Assembly (NCBI RefSeq): GCF_019823105.1
Contig: NZ_CP081958.1
Coordinates: 2,901,231-2,965,230 of the forward strand
Length of the DNA stretch: 64,000 bases
Reading direction: 5' to 3'
Source: Halobaculum magnesiiphilum
GTDB lineage: Archaea > Halobacteriota > Halobacteria > Halobacteriales > Haloferacaceae
Part shown: piece after piece, positions 8,848 to 17,866 of the stretch
How positions within the stretch are numbered: the stretch's first letter is position 1
Layout: every line of letters begins with the position of its first letter
Translations under genes and position numbers: made by a program
Notes under the pieces: generated by a model
What the model was told of the DNA's origin: nothing
Seen by the model: the letters and a program-made list of their open reading frames with translations, nothing else
Databases searched by the model: none

Positions 8848-10128
8848 ATGCACTACAGCGCGGTCCCCGACGCACACGAGGACACCTTCGACGGCTACCT
8901 CGTGTACGCCTTCTCGCCGGAACGCGGGCCGGATCACGAGCCGGAGGGACCCGACCGGCCGGCGTCGTTTCACGCCAGAGGTCTCTACGACACCGAGGAG
9001 ATCGAGAACGCGGCGGACCCGGAGGACCCGGAGGACCCGAAGAACCCGGAGGACCCGGAGGATCTCGACGCCGCCGACCTCGCGGTCGTGTGTGGCTACT
9101 ACGACTTCGCCGCCCGCATCCGCGGCGGCGTCCGCGACGTGGCCGGGATCTCGGCGGTCGCGTCGCCGCCGGAGGCGCGCCGACGCGGATTCGTTCGGGA
9201 ACTCCTGACTAACGTCCACCGCGAACTTCGCGAGGACGGGGTCGCCTTCGCGGCGCTGTGGCCCTTCGAGTACCCGTTCTACCGTCGCCTCGGGTACGAG
9301 CGGATCTGCGACTACGCGCGGATCGAGGTCGCCCCAGGCCCGCTGGCGAGCGCGTGCCCGGATCCGACGGGATCGTACGAACGCCTCGACGCCGACGACT
9401 GGCCCCGGCTGGACGCGGTGTACGACGAGTGGGCGACCGCCGAGTTCCGGCTGAACCGCAGCGAGGACTGGTGGCGCGATCGGGTCTTCGAGTCGTGGGG
9501 AACCGACCCGTACGTGTACGGGTGGACCGACGGCGATCGGGGCGACGAGCTCCGTGGCTACGTGGTCTACACGATCACGGACGACGACGATGCCGAGGGG
9601 AAGACGATGGCCGTGAGCGAGTTCGCCCATGTCGATCGCGAGGCTCGCGGGCACCTCCTGCGCTTCTGTCGCAACCACGACTCGCAGGTCGAGCGCGTCC
9701 GGTTCACCGGGCCGGCGGACACCCGGCTGTTCGACGGCCTCGACGACCCGCGAGCAGCCGAGACGGAGATCCGACCGGGACCGATGGTCCGTATCGTCGA
9801 CGTGGAGCGGGCGTTGGAGGCGATCGCGTATCAGGAGGACAGCGACGCGACGCTCGTGCTCGACGTCCGTGACGACGACTGCGAGTGGAACGACGATGTC
9901 TTCCACCTCCGCGTCGCCGACGGCCGTGGCGCCGTCGAACGCGTCGCCGCCGCCGACGAGGTCGACGTGTCGCTCGATATCGGCGCGCTCTCGCGACTGG
10001 TCGTCGGCTCACACGGAGTGGACGGGCTGGTCGAACTCGGTGCCGTCGAGGTCGCCGCCGAGTCTGATCGCGAGATGCTGGCGACGCTCTTCCCCGAGAC
10101 GGATCCGTTCCTTCGGGAGGGGTTCTGA
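8848..10128 (+). CDS. Eis-like GNAT N-acetyltransferase
   Basis: A protein of 426 residues with the three-part architecture of Eis proteins: an N-terminal GNAT domain with the CoA-binding pattern VASPPEARRRGFVRELL (about 105-121) and WPFEYPFYRRLGYE, a second degenerate GNAT domain, and a C-terminal SCP2-like domain ending in FLREGF. An odd insertion at about residues 57-72 consists of DPE/NPE tripeptides encoded by a 9-nt tandem repeat (9016-9063) inside the first GNAT domain. The acetyl acceptor is not known for archaeal members. The ATG at 8848 gives the expected N-terminus with a hydroxyl-rich first strand. Confidence 0.85.
   Translation: MHYSAVPDAHEDTFDGYLVYAFSPERGPDHEPEGPDRPASFHARGLYDTEEIENAADPEDPEDPKNPEDPEDLDAADLAVVCGYYDFAARIRGGVRDVAGISAVASPPEARRRGFVRELLTNVHRELREDGVAFAALWPFEYPFYRRLGYERICDYARIEVAPGPLASACPDPTGSYERLDADDWPRLDAVYDEWATAEFRLNRSEDWWRDRVFESWGTDPYVYGWTDGDRGDELRGYVVYTITDDDDAEGKTMAVSEFAHVDREARGHLLRFCRNHDSQVERVRFTGPADTRLFDGLDDPRAAETEIRPGPMVRIVDVERALEAIAYQEDSDATLVLDVRDDDCEWNDDVFHLRVADGRGAVERVAAADEVDVSLDIGALSRLVVGSHGVDGLVELGAVEVAAESDREMLATLFPETDPFLREGF
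9016..9063 (+). repeat. In-frame 9-bp tandem repeat inside the Eis-like gene
   Basis: Five degenerate copies of a 9-nt unit (GACCCGGAG and variants) encode a run of DPE-type tripeptides in the first GNAT domain. All copies keep the reading frame. Such tracts can change length by slippage, and the run probably forms a surface loop. Confidence 0.8.
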
Positions 10129-10250
10129 GTCGCGACAGGGGACGTTCGATCCCTTCGGCTATCGTCACCGCTGGACGGCGTCGGGGTGCGGGTGCTACCT
10201 TGCCGAGACAAGACGATGGACTACCGTCTCAGTTTCGTTAGAACGTCGAA

Positions 10251-10280
10251 ATTGGGTGGCTGGGGAGCCAGTGGCCCAAT
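10251..10280. repeat. Imperfect 30-bp palindrome downstream of tRNA-Ile
   Basis: Outer arms ATTGGG (10251-10256) and CCCAAT (10275-10280) enclose inner arms TGGCT and AGCCA around a GGGG loop, with a GTGG bulge on one side. On the minus strand it follows the tRNA and the hairpin next to it, so it may take part in 3' end formation or be a remnant. Confidence 0.6.
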
Positions 10281-10283
10281 TCT

Positions 10284-10302
10284 CACCGGCCAAGGGCCGG
10301 TG
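10284..10302 (-). terminator. Perfect 8-bp hairpin 3' of tRNA-Ile
   Basis: Arms CACCGGCC (10284-10291) and GGCCGGTG (10295-10302) flank a three-base loop, eleven nucleotides past the tRNA 3' end. No T-run follows on the minus strand, so a role in termination or processing of the tRNA transcript is inference; the hairpin itself is seen directly. Confidence 0.5.
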
Positions 10303-10312
10303 ATACCTTGGA

Positions 10313-10386
10313 TGGGCCAACACGGATTTGAACCGTGGACCTCCCGGTTATCAGCCGAGCGCTCAACCTGACTGAGCTATTGGCCC
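10313..10386 (-). tRNA. tRNA-Ile (anticodon GAU)
   Basis: The reverse complement folds as a complete 74-nt tRNA: acceptor arms GGGCCAA and TTGGCCC with discriminator A, D-arm GCTC/GAGC, anticodon loop CTGATAA (GAU) between CTCGG and CCGGG, and T-loop GTTCAAATC. No CCA end is encoded and no intron is present. A TTAA-containing box about 38 nt upstream (near 10421-10428) is a likely promoter. The AUA codon would need a separate tRNA modified by TiaS, whose gene lies in this window. Confidence 0.97.
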
Positions 10387-10483
10387 AGGCGAGCGCATCT
10401 TCGAGTAGTGGAAGGGATTGGTTAAGCGTTTCCGTTCGGCACCGGCGTCACGTCATGCGGTTGCACGGCCCGGGGCGACGGGC

Positions 10484-11095
10484 CTACCGCGGGCGGTCCT
10501 CGCGTTCGTCCTCGTCGTCGACCTCCTCGAAGTCGACGTCGACGACGTCGTCGTCCGCGGCGTCGGTCGCGTCGGGGTCGTCCGCGGTCGCCCCGCCGCC
10601 GAAGCCCGCGGTTCCGGTCGGTCCGGTCCCGCCGGTCGCGTCGCCGCCGACCGCACCGTCCGGGTTCGGGAACCCGCCCGTCCAGACCGCGCCCGTCGCG
10701 AAGCCGTCCATCCGCGCGTCGACGTACGGCACGACGACGTAGCGGCGCAGCAGCTCGCGGATCGGGTACCGCGTCGGCGGGAGCGCGAGCAGGAACCCGA
10801 TCACGTCGGTCACCAGCCCCGGCGTGAGCAGGAACGCGCCCGCGGCGATCAACAGCCCGCCGTCGAGCACCTCGCCGGTCGGCACTTCCCCCGCGGCGAG
10901 CTTTCGCTGGACGGCGCGAAGCGTGTGGCGCCCCTCGGCGCGCACGAGCAGCATCCCGAGCAGGCCCGTGAGTACGACCAGCGCGACCGTCTGCACCGGC
11001 GTCAGGAGGTTCGTCGCCACCCACAGCAGGAACGCCGCGTCCGCCAGCGGGATCGCGAGCAGGGCCACGAGCAGGTAGCGAACCCGAATGCGCAT
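10484..11095 (-). CDS. FxsA-family membrane protein
   Basis: A protein of 203 residues. The N-terminal half has the FxsA pattern: two hydrophobic helices, a segment with GLLGMLLVRAEGRHTLRAVQ, then GEVLDGGLLIAAGAFLLTPG and GFLLALPPTR, which is highly characteristic of the family. The C-terminal half is Gly/Thr-rich, then a strongly acidic tail with alternating Asp/Val/Glu, probably cytoplasmic. FxsA overexpression interferes with phage exclusion in E. coli, but the archaeal role is unknown. Confidence 0.88.
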   Translation of the reverse strand: MRIRVRYLLVALLAIPLADAAFLLWVATNLLTPVQTVALVVLTGLLGMLLVRAEGRHTLRAVQRKLAAGEVPTGEVLDGGLLIAAGAFLLTPGLVTDVIGFLLALPPTRYPIRELLRRYVVVPYVDARMDGFATGAVWTGGFPNPDGAVGGDATGGTGPTGTAGFGGGATADDPDATDAADDDVVDVDFEEVDDEDEREDRPR

Positions 11096-11222
11096 ACTCG
11101 GGCTATCCGATCGCGGTGTATAGCCCTTTTGGAGGGTCTCCGGTCGCGGCTCGCGCTCCCTCCGCGTCCCGGCCGACGACCGCGAACGCCGACTTTACCC
11201 TCGGGCGCCTCCGAACGCGAGT

Positions 11223-12788
11223 ATGACCGACGACACGCGCGTCGAGTGGCGCGAGTGGGGCGCCGATGCGTTCGCGGAGGCCGAACGAACGGGGCGACCC
11301 GTGCTGCTGTTTCTGACGGCTACGTGGTGTGATGACTGCCACCGGATGCTCGTCGAGACGTTCGGCGAGCCGCGCATCGCGGCCAACGTCAACGACGGCT
11401 TCGTCCCGGTGAAGGTGGACGTCGACCGCGAGCCGCGCGTCCGGGAGCGGTACAACATGGGCGGGTTCCCCTCGACGGTGTTCACGACGCCGAGCGGGGA
11501 ACTGCTCACGGGCGCGACGTACCTCGGCCCCGACGGCTTCCGCTCGGTGCTCGATCGCGTCCGCGAGACGTGGGACGAACGCGGCGAGGAGGCCGGGCGC
11601 GTGCCACGCGCGCTCGCCGGCAACGAGACGCCGGGAGGGTCCGTCACGACCGCCATCGAGGAGCACCTCGCGGGGCAACTCGACTCGCAGTGGGACCCCG
11701 AGTTCGCCGGCTGGGGCGACGACGCGAAGTTCCCGATGCCACGGACGGTCGAGTTCGCGCTCAAGCGCGACCGGTACAAGGCGACCCAGACGCTCGATGC
11801 GATCGAGCGCAACCTCCTCGACGACGACGGCGGCGTCTTCCGCTACGCCGGCGCGCGCGACTGGTCGGACCCCGCCCGCGAGAAGTTGCTCGCCGACGAC
11901 GCCGGCGTCCTGCGCGCGTTCGCAAACGGCTACCTCTACACCGGCGACGAGTCGTATCGCGAGACGGCCGAGTCGGTCCGCGCGTTCCTCGACGCCGACC
12001 TCTGGTCGGGGTTCGCCTACGGTGCCAGCGTCGGCCCCGACGGCGAACGGACCGACCTCACCGCGTACGCCGGCGGCAACGCACTCGCCGCGGACGCCAT
12101 GCTCACCCTCGCGGCGTACACCGACAACGAGCGCGCCCGGGAGTCCGCCGAGAAGGCGCTCGCCTACCTCCGGGAGACGCTCGTCGACGCCGACGGAGCC
12201 GTCCGCCACCTCGACGCCGACGACGCAGAGACCGACCTCCTCGAGGACGTGGCTCGCGTGGCGGCCGCGTTCTGCACCGCCGAGTCGGTCCTCGGCGACG
12301 GAGTCGGCGTCGCCCGCGTGGTCGCCGACCGGGGGCTGGAGGTCCTCGGCGACGCCGACGCCTTCCGCGACGGCCCCGCCTCGGGGCCGGGGATGCTCGA
12401 TCGGCCGCTGCGCCCCATCGACGGCGTCGTCGAGTTCGCCGACGCGCTGATCGATCTCGCGGCGCTCACAGGCGAGGACGCCTACCGCGAGCGCGCCGAG
12501 GTCGCCGTCGGCGCCTTCGCCGGCGCGGCCGAACGGATGGGCGCGCAGGTGGCCGGCTACGGCTCCGTCGCCGGTCGCCTCACGCGCGACCCGCTCGTCG
12601 TCGACGTGGGCGCGCCCGTCGGGGCCGACCTCCACCGCGCCGCGTTGCGGATCGCGGATCACGAGGCGGTCGTCGTCCCCGACAGCGACCGCACCCCCGA
12701 GGGAACGGCCGCCCTCCGCGGCCGCGACGCCGCGCCCGCCGAGTCGCCCGACGCGTTGATGCGGCTGGTCGCCGACGCCGCCGAGTGA
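11223..12788 (+). CDS. DUF255 thioredoxin-like protein with six-hairpin (glycosidase-like) domain
   Basis: A protein of 521 residues. Residues 1-110 are a thioredoxin-like DUF255 domain with active-site motif TATWCDDCHRML and cis-Pro segment GGFPSTVF. The rest is an alpha/alpha toroid related to N-acylglucosamine epimerase-type folds, with conserved WDPEFAGWGDDAKFPMP, the signature of the YyaL/spermatogenesis-associated protein 20 family. It is shorter than the approximately 700-residue bacterial homologues, mainly at the C-terminus. The biochemical function is not established. The gene opens about 125 nt from the divergently oriented FxsA-like gene. Confidence 0.88.
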   Translation: MTDDTRVEWREWGADAFAEAERTGRPVLLFLTATWCDDCHRMLVETFGEPRIAANVNDGFVPVKVDVDREPRVRERYNMGGFPSTVFTTPSGELLTGATYLGPDGFRSVLDRVRETWDERGEEAGRVPRALAGNETPGGSVTTAIEEHLAGQLDSQWDPEFAGWGDDAKFPMPRTVEFALKRDRYKATQTLDAIERNLLDDDGGVFRYAGARDWSDPAREKLLADDAGVLRAFANGYLYTGDESYRETAESVRAFLDADLWSGFAYGASVGPDGERTDLTAYAGGNALAADAMLTLAAYTDNERARESAEKALAYLRETLVDADGAVRHLDADDAETDLLEDVARVAAAFCTAESVLGDGVGVARVVADRGLEVLGDADAFRDGPASGPGMLDRPLRPIDGVVEFADALIDLAALTGEDAYRERAEVAVGAFAGAAERMGAQVAGYGSVAGRLTRDPLVVDVGAPVGADLHRAALRIADHEAVVVPDSDRTPEGTAALRGRDAAPAESPDALMRLVADAAE

Positions 12789-12862
12789 CCGACGGGCCGG
12801 GCGATCGCCCGGGCGGGTAAACCCGGAGTGTGTTTTTTCATCCCCCATCCCGTGGAGGGGAT

Positions 12863-13666
12863 ATGGCTGACCTTCGCGACCTGGGGCTCTCGGAGTACGA
12901 ATCTCGCGCGTACCGCGCCCTCCTCGACGCCGGGCCGGCAACCGCAAAGGAGTTGTCCGATGCCAGCGGCGTGCCGATGGGCCGGGTGTACGACGTGCTC
13001 AACAGCCTCGAACGACATCGGCTCGCCCGGAGTCAGGCCGCGAGCCGACCGAAGAAGTACCTCGCGGTCGAGCCGGACGCGGCCCTCGACCGACTGCTGG
13101 AGGAAAAGAAGCGCGAACTCGACGAGCAGGCCGAGCAGTACGAGGCCGTCGTCGACGAGCTCTCGACGGAATTGGAGGCGGGTGACCCGCCCGACGAACA
13201 GTTCTGGACGGCCGCGCTCGGCCCGGAGGACACCGCGGACCTGCTGCTCGAACGGCTGTCGGCGGCCGACGACCGCGTCGTGATGATCGCCGCCGCGCCG
13301 GCGTCCGGGCTTGACATCGGCGCAGTCGGCGAGGCGATCGCCGAGGAGCTGGAGGCGGCGCTCGAACGCGGCGTCGACGTATCGCTGCTGCTGTCGGAGG
13401 AACTTCCGGCGCAGCTACCCGAGAGCGTCGGCGATCGCTACTTCGACCGGATGGCGGATCACCCGAACTTCACGGTGCGGACGGCGCCGGGGCTGCGCGG
13501 GACGTTCACGCTGGTCGACGACGCAGAGGTGTGCATGGAGGTACCGAGCCCGGTCGACCCCGACGAGTCGTTCGCGATGATCGACCTGAAGGACCCCGAG
13601 TTCGCGGGCGACGTCCGGCGGGCGTTCCGCGAGCGGTGGGCGGAGGCGTCGCCGCTGGGGCTGTAG
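12863..13666 (+). CDS. TrmB-family transcriptional regulator
   Basis: A protein of 267 residues. Residues about 5-75 are a winged helix with DLGLSEYESRAYRALL and GVPMGRVYDVLNSL, the TrmB signature. A coiled-coil segment with EEKKRELDEQAEQYEAVV follows, then an effector domain of the phospholipase-D-like type with a degenerate C-terminal half. The start is supported by a GGAGGGG four bases before the ATG at 12863. An inverted ATCCCC/GGGGAT pair surrounds this region (about 12841-12862) and could be part of an autoregulatory site. Family members control sugar metabolism; the target here is not evident. Confidence 0.9.
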   Translation: MADLRDLGLSEYESRAYRALLDAGPATAKELSDASGVPMGRVYDVLNSLERHRLARSQAASRPKKYLAVEPDAALDRLLEEKKRELDEQAEQYEAVVDELSTELEAGDPPDEQFWTAALGPEDTADLLLERLSAADDRVVMIAAAPASGLDIGAVGEAIAEELEAALERGVDVSLLLSEELPAQLPESVGDRYFDRMADHPNFTVRTAPGLRGTFTLVDDAEVCMEVPSPVDPDESFAMIDLKDPEFAGDVRRAFRERWAEASPLGL

Positions 13667-13753
13667 CGTCGCCGTCGGCGGTGTCGTGTCGGCGGTTGTG
13701 CGACCGCTTTTGCAGAATACCGGGGAGAAGAGATCCGAGGCCGCCAGCGACGG

Positions 13754-14680
13754 TTACGTCCGGAGTTCCTCGCGCAACGTGCCCATGGTGATCTCGCGCT
13801 CGGCGTGGGCGTTGTGCTGGTGGATGGACTCGTCGTTCGACTGCTTCATGTGGACGACCACGTCGTCGTCGAGGTTGTCGTAGCGCTCGACCACGTCCTC
13901 GGCCATCGTCCGGACGCAGTCCTCGACGAACTTGGCGTCCATGTGGGCTTGGTACGTCATGTGGTCCTCGTCGGGACGCTTGGCGTAGTTGTAGATCCGC
14001 GCGCTCATCGCGTCGCGGGCGGTGTCGATCACGTCGAGCAGATCGACGTCGGGCGACCCCTCGGCGGTGAACGTGAGCGTGGCGTGCCCGCGCTGGGAGT
14101 GGCCCGGCTGGGGGACCTCGTCGAGGAACTCCTCGGCGACCTCGTCGTCGACGCCCAGGTCGTCGAGCTTCTCGCGGGCGCGCGACTCGGACATGCCCTG
14201 CGAGCACGGACAGACGGTCATGCCGGTCACCTCGGCGCCGATCTCCTCGCGGGTGCCGTCCTCGTCGGCGACCGCGCTGGCGATGACGGAGAACGTCGAC
14301 TGCGTCTCGCGGCCGGAGGCGGGGGTGTCCTCGCGGGCAGCCAGCTCCGCGGTCATCTCGATCTCCGCGGTCGTGGTGTAGTCGTGTTTCGCGAGCAGTC
14401 GCTCGGCGGCGTCGCCGCAGACGTCCTCGATGCGGTACGCCTCGTGGCGCGTCGCCGCCTCCAGCACCTCGTCGATGACCTCCATGTTCCGGCTCATGTC
14501 GATCCCCTTGCGCTCGCTCGGGAGGTCGACGAACACCGAGAACTCGGCCATGAACACCCACGGTCGCTGGTCGCCGCGATCGATCTTCACGAGCTTGTCG
14601 ACGCCGGTCACCCCGACCTGACTCAGTCCGACGGAGACGTCAGGCCGACTGGCCTGCACGTCCGGCAACTGGTGACTCAT
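13754..14680 (-). CDS. mptA: GTP cyclohydrolase MptA (archaeal type, FolE2-like)
   Basis: A protein of 308 residues. MptA converts GTP to 7,8-dihydroneopterin 2',3'-cyclic phosphate, the first step of the archaeal pterin pathway. It has the FolE2/MptA signature [20 protein letters not shown] with the metal-binding Cys (about residues 151-170), [15 protein letters not shown], and C-terminal [20 protein letters not shown]. An Fe(II)-dependent enzyme is expected from the family. A possible TATA-like element lies near 14708-14714, about 30 nt before the start. It is the only pterin gene in this window. Confidence 0.96.
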   Translation of the reverse strand: MSHQLPDVQASRPDVSVGLSQVGVTGVDKLVKIDRGDQRPWVFMAEFSVFVDLPSERKGIDMSRNMEVIDEVLEAATRHEAYRIEDVCGDAAERLLAKHDYTTTAEIEMTAELAAREDTPASGRETQSTFSVIASAVADEDGTREEIGAEVTGMTVCPCSQGMSESRAREKLDDLGVDDEVAEEFLDEVPQPGHSQRGHATLTFTAEGSPDVDLLDVIDTARDAMSARIYNYAKRPDEDHMTYQAHMDAKFVEDCVRTMAEDVVERYDNLDDDVVVHMKQSNDESIHQHNAHAEREITMGTLREELRT

Positions 14681-14794
14681 TGAGTGGATACTCCCAAGGG
14701 TCGGCGCTGATTAGTGGTTTCGAAAGCTGAAGGTCGCCGTCGGACGCGCAGAGCGCGCGCTCCGCCGGTCGAGTTCGTGTGGGTCCTCGCGCGC

Positions 14795-15211
14795 TCAGGG
14801 CCAGTCGTCGCGCGTGTCCTCGTCGAAGTGCTCCGACTCCTCCTCGGGGTCGGTCAGCGTCCAGCCGGCCGCCTCGGCCGCCTGCGCAAGCGGGAGGAAC
14901 TCCCAGCCGGTCTCCTCGGCGACCGCGCGGTCCTCGTCGGTCGTCCCGACGAACACGTGTCGGTCCGTGTCGAACTGGCGTTTCACGTTCTCCAGCGACT
15001 CCGTCACGCCCCGCGGCCCCGAGAAGAAGTCCTGGCGGACGCGGTGCTTTCGGGTGAAGTTGGTGACCACGTACGTGGGCTTCTCGGAGACCACGCCGAC
15101 GTACTCGGTCCACCCGCGCGCGTCGTTGAACACCGTGTTCGGGTCGGCCAACGACTTCAGCGCGTCCAACTCGAAGGCGAGCGTCATGTCGCTCGAACCG
15201 CCGCCATCCAT
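14795..15211 (-). CDS. DUF7124-like haloarchaeal protein
   Basis: A protein of 138 residues from ATG 15211 (MDGGGSSDMTLAFEL); an internal ATG at 15187 would also serve. It is a small, soluble, acidic alpha/beta protein with strands PTYVVTNFTRKH and DRHVFVGTTDEDRAVAEE, and a tail rich in Asp and Glu. I associate it with the haloarchaeal family DUF7124, with no known function. The start was placed after the Arg-rich in-frame upstream codons, which do not look coding. Confidence 0.75.
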   Translation of the reverse strand: MDGGGSSDMTLAFELDALKSLADPNTVFNDARGWTEYVGVVSEKPTYVVTNFTRKHRVRQDFFSGPRGVTESLENVKRQFDTDRHVFVGTTDEDRAVAEETGWEFLPLAQAAEAAGWTLTDPEEESEHFDEDTRDDWP

Positions 15212-15318
15212 GGACGTACTCCGGGGGTGGCGCCGAAAACGGTGTCGGTCCGGGGCTTCCGCTATTCGGCAGTCACACATCCCCGCTGTCGGTCGCCCGC
15301 TCCGCGTCTACCGACCGA

Positions 15319-15627
15319 TCAGCGCGTGTCGGTCGCCCGCTCCCCGCCGTCCGACGCGACCGTCACCCCGTCGTCCGACGCCGCGGCGTCGGCGGTCCAC
15401 CTCGTCCGTCCCGCTCCGACGACCCGGTAGTACGACGTGTGCACCACGACCTCCCCGGCGTCGAGATCGGGGACGGACCGCCGTTCGCCGGCGATCAGCG
15501 CGAGGAAGTCGGCTAACGCGCGCTCGCTCAACTGATCGACGTGCCGGACCGTCGCCTCCTCGGCGACGGACTCGGCGTGACGCACCGTCAGTTTCGGGCC
15601 GTTTCGTGACACGTGGTACCAATACAC
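15319..15627 (-). CDS. Small acidic hypothetical protein
   Basis: A protein of 102 residues starting MYWYHVSRNGPKLTV. An AT-rich stretch (about 15630-15645, ATTATTACTTAACG on the plus strand) lies just upstream and may be its promoter, which supports the start. The sequence has a short beta domain with VVHTSYYRVVGAG and an Asp/Ala-rich tail. No family recognised with confidence. Confidence 0.6.
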   Translation of the reverse strand: MYWYHVSRNGPKLTVRHAESVAEEATVRHVDQLSERALADFLALIAGERRSVPDLDAGEVVVHTSYYRVVGAGRTRWTADAAASDDGVTVASDGGERATDTR

Positions 15628-15765
15628 ATGATTATTACTTAACGTTGTGGGTGCGAACGAACCGGCGGCGGTCGGGGTATCGACGGTGGGTCCGGAAGAA
15701 CGAGAAACCGAAGGAGAAACGGAACGAGAAACGAACGCGAACGCGACGGTCGCCGGACCGGTGGG

Positions 15766-17010
15766 TTACTCGGCGGTCGCGCCCTCGGTCTCGAGATCGT
15801 CGACGGAGAAGCCTTCGGTCATGAGGAGGTCCGTCTGGCCGCTCACGTCGACCTGCTCGCGCATGAGCTGCTTGTACGCCGACTGGGGCGCGAGGTTGCC
15901 GATGAGGACCCCGCCGACGATCTTGCCGTCCTTCAGCGCGAGGCGGCGCCACTCGTCGTCGCCGAACGAGCGCATGACCTCGTCGTCGCCGAGCGTCGGG
16001 TGACCGAACGAGAGGAACGGGAAGTCGAAGTGCGTGATGGAGTACGAGGAGACCCAGCGGAACTCCGCGGACTCGTACTCGAGCATGTTCTTCGCGGCGA
16101 TGGTGCCCTGTTCCTTCGCGCTGCCCCACGCGCCGTTTTGCGCCCGTTCGCCGAGGATCACGTCGTGGAAGCGGGTGATGTCGCCCGCCGCGAACACGTC
16201 CTCGTCGTTCGTCTGCATGTACTGGTCGACGACGATGCCGTCGTCCGTCTCGATGGGCGTGTCCTCGACGAGTTCGGTGTTGAGGTTCAGCCCGATGGCG
16301 ACGCCCGCGAAGTCGGCGTCGAAGCGCTCGCCGTTGGGGTCGACCGCGGCAGTCACGTGGCCGTCGTCGTCCGTCTCGAAGTGATCGACGCCGGACTGGA
16401 AGACGGGCTCGACGCCGCGCTCGCGCATCGCCTCGTGCATGATCTCGGCGCCCTCCTCGTTGAGCGCGTAGCGCCACCAGGAGTCCCCGCGCATGAGGTA
16501 CTTGCCCTCGACGCCCTGGGCGCCGCAGATGGCGGCCAGGTCGATGCCGAGCAGGCCCGCGCCGACGATGACGGCGTCCTCGGCGTCCTCGGCGGACTCG
16601 CGGATCCGACGGGCGTCCTGGAACGTCCAGAAGTGGTGGACGCCGTCGGCGTCGCTCCCCTCGACGGGGAGCTGTTGGGGCGTACCGCCGACCGCCAGGA
16701 GCAGTTTGTCGTACTCCAACACGTCGCCCTCGTGGGTCTCGACCCCGTGCTCGTCGGTGCGGATGTCGGTGACGAGCGTGTTGAGTTCGAGCTCGATGTC
16801 GCGCTCCTCGTACCACCCCTCCTCGTGGATGGAGATGGGCGCCTCGGGAAGCTTCCCCTTAGCGAACTCCTTGATGAGGATACGATTGTAGAGGGCCTCC
16901 CCCTCGTCTGTGATCACGGTAATGTCGGCGTCGGGTGCCTCCTCCCGGAGGGTCTCGGCGGCGGAACTGCCGGCGATCCCGTCACCGATGATGACGAACG
17001 ACTCGCTCAT
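15766..17010 (-). CDS. FAD-dependent pyridine nucleotide-disulphide oxidoreductase
   Basis: A protein of 414 residues. The FAD-binding motif IIGDGIAGSSAAETL lies at residues 6-20, the NAD(P)-binding motif AVIVGAGLLGIDLAA near residue 147, and NDEDVFAAGDITRF is the second FAD motif near residue 267. It resembles nitrite reductase large-subunit-like or rubredoxin/ferredoxin reductase-type proteins but has no redox-active CxxxxC pair. A TTAA box (about 17030-17037) 24 nt before the ATG suggests a leaderless transcript. Two 18-bp direct repeats lie just upstream of this promoter. The electron acceptor is unknown. Confidence 0.9.
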   Translation of the reverse strand: MSESFVIIGDGIAGSSAAETLREEAPDADITVITDEGEALYNRILIKEFAKGKLPEAPISIHEEGWYEERDIELELNTLVTDIRTDEHGVETHEGDVLEYDKLLLAVGGTPQQLPVEGSDADGVHHFWTFQDARRIRESAEDAEDAVIVGAGLLGIDLAAICGAQGVEGKYLMRGDSWWRYALNEEGAEIMHEAMRERGVEPVFQSGVDHFETDDDGHVTAAVDPNGERFDADFAGVAIGLNLNTELVEDTPIETDDGIVVDQYMQTNDEDVFAAGDITRFHDVILGERAQNGAWGSAKEQGTIAAKNMLEYESAEFRWVSSYSITHFDFPFLSFGHPTLGDDEVMRSFGDDEWRRLALKDGKIVGGVLIGNLAPQSAYKQLMREQVDVSGQTDLLMTEGFSVDDLETEGATAE

Positions 17011-17084
17011 ACCGGCGATTCGGATTCGGGGTTAATGTGGGTTGCTATCGACGTGAGGATTCACGAGGATACGTACCAGGGGAA

Positions 17085-17124
17085 TTCACCCGATCCTCTA
17101 GGGGGGTTCACCAGACCCTCTAGG
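17085..17124. promoter_or_regulatory. Pair of 18-bp direct repeats in a divergent promoter region
   Basis: Two copies starting TTCACC and ending CCTCTAGG (17085-17102 and 17107-17124) match at 16 of 18 positions with a 22-bp period, about two helical turns. They lie between the divergent oxidoreductase gene (start 17010) and the DUF6149-like gene (start 17214). A dimeric regulator bound on one face of the DNA would fit; this is inference. Confidence 0.55.
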
Positions 17125-17213
17125 AGTAGAAGGGACTTCCCGGCCGACGGGGCTGGTGACCCGCGATGCCGGTTCGCCGCACATTCAAGAGTACTCGATC
17201 CCAACGATGGAGC

Positions 17214-17858
17214 ATGAAGCTCCGGCAGAATATCCGCCACTGGGCCGCGAAACGCGCGCTCACCACGCCGGTCGTCGGCGGCTACGTCAACGACAAGCTC
17301 GTCGGCATGCACACGGACATCTTCCTGAACAAGGCCGACGAGGACCGTCGCGAGGAGCGTCGCGACCACCTCGACGACTTCTTCGACGCGACGATGGACA
17401 CCTACGTCGCGGCATTGGACGCCGGCTATCCCGAGGCGGAGGCCCGCGAGATCACCCACGTGCAGGCCAATTTCGACTTCTTCAACCACGGCTGGGCGGA
17501 GATGATGGAGATCCCCAGCGGCGAACTGGAGGAGCACTACCGCCGCTACGAGAAGTTCTTCGAGCGCTACGACATCACCATCGACGACCCGCTGGGCGAG
17601 TTCCGCCCCGCCGACGGCGTCGCCGACGCGTCGGGCACCCCCGAGCGCATGGCCGAGGGGGAGTTCGAGAACGCCGTCGCCGGCTTCGCCGACGACGCGT
17701 ACGTCGAGGACGCCGACGGCGAACTCCACGTCGGCGGCACCGACGAGCCCGAGGACGTCGACGTGAGCGCCGCCCCGGGCGTCGACGGGAGCGACCTCGA
17801 CGAGTCCGACCTCGACGGCGACGAGGTCGACGACGACGCCCAGGCGAAGGCGGACTGA
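17214..17858 (+). CDS. DUF6149-like haloarchaeal protein
   Basis: A protein of 214 residues starting MKLRQNIRHWAAKRAL. The N-terminal two thirds are helical with conserved aromatic and charged positions (HVQANFDFFNHGWAEMMEIP, HYRRYEKFFERYDI). The C-terminal 60 residues are a highly acidic, probably disordered tail. It matches a haloarchaeal family (DUF6149) of unknown function. The ATG at 17214 is preferred over an in-frame start 48 nt upstream because the basic amphipathic helix begins there. Confidence 0.75.
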   Translation: MKLRQNIRHWAAKRALTTPVVGGYVNDKLVGMHTDIFLNKADEDRREERRDHLDDFFDATMDTYVAALDAGYPEAEAREITHVQANFDFFNHGWAEMMEIPSGELEEHYRRYEKFFERYDITIDDPLGEFRPADGVADASGTPERMAEGEFENAVAGFADDAYVEDADGELHVGGTDEPEDVDVSAAPGVDGSDLDESDLDGDEVDDDAQAKAD

Positions 17859-17866
17859 GCGACGAC

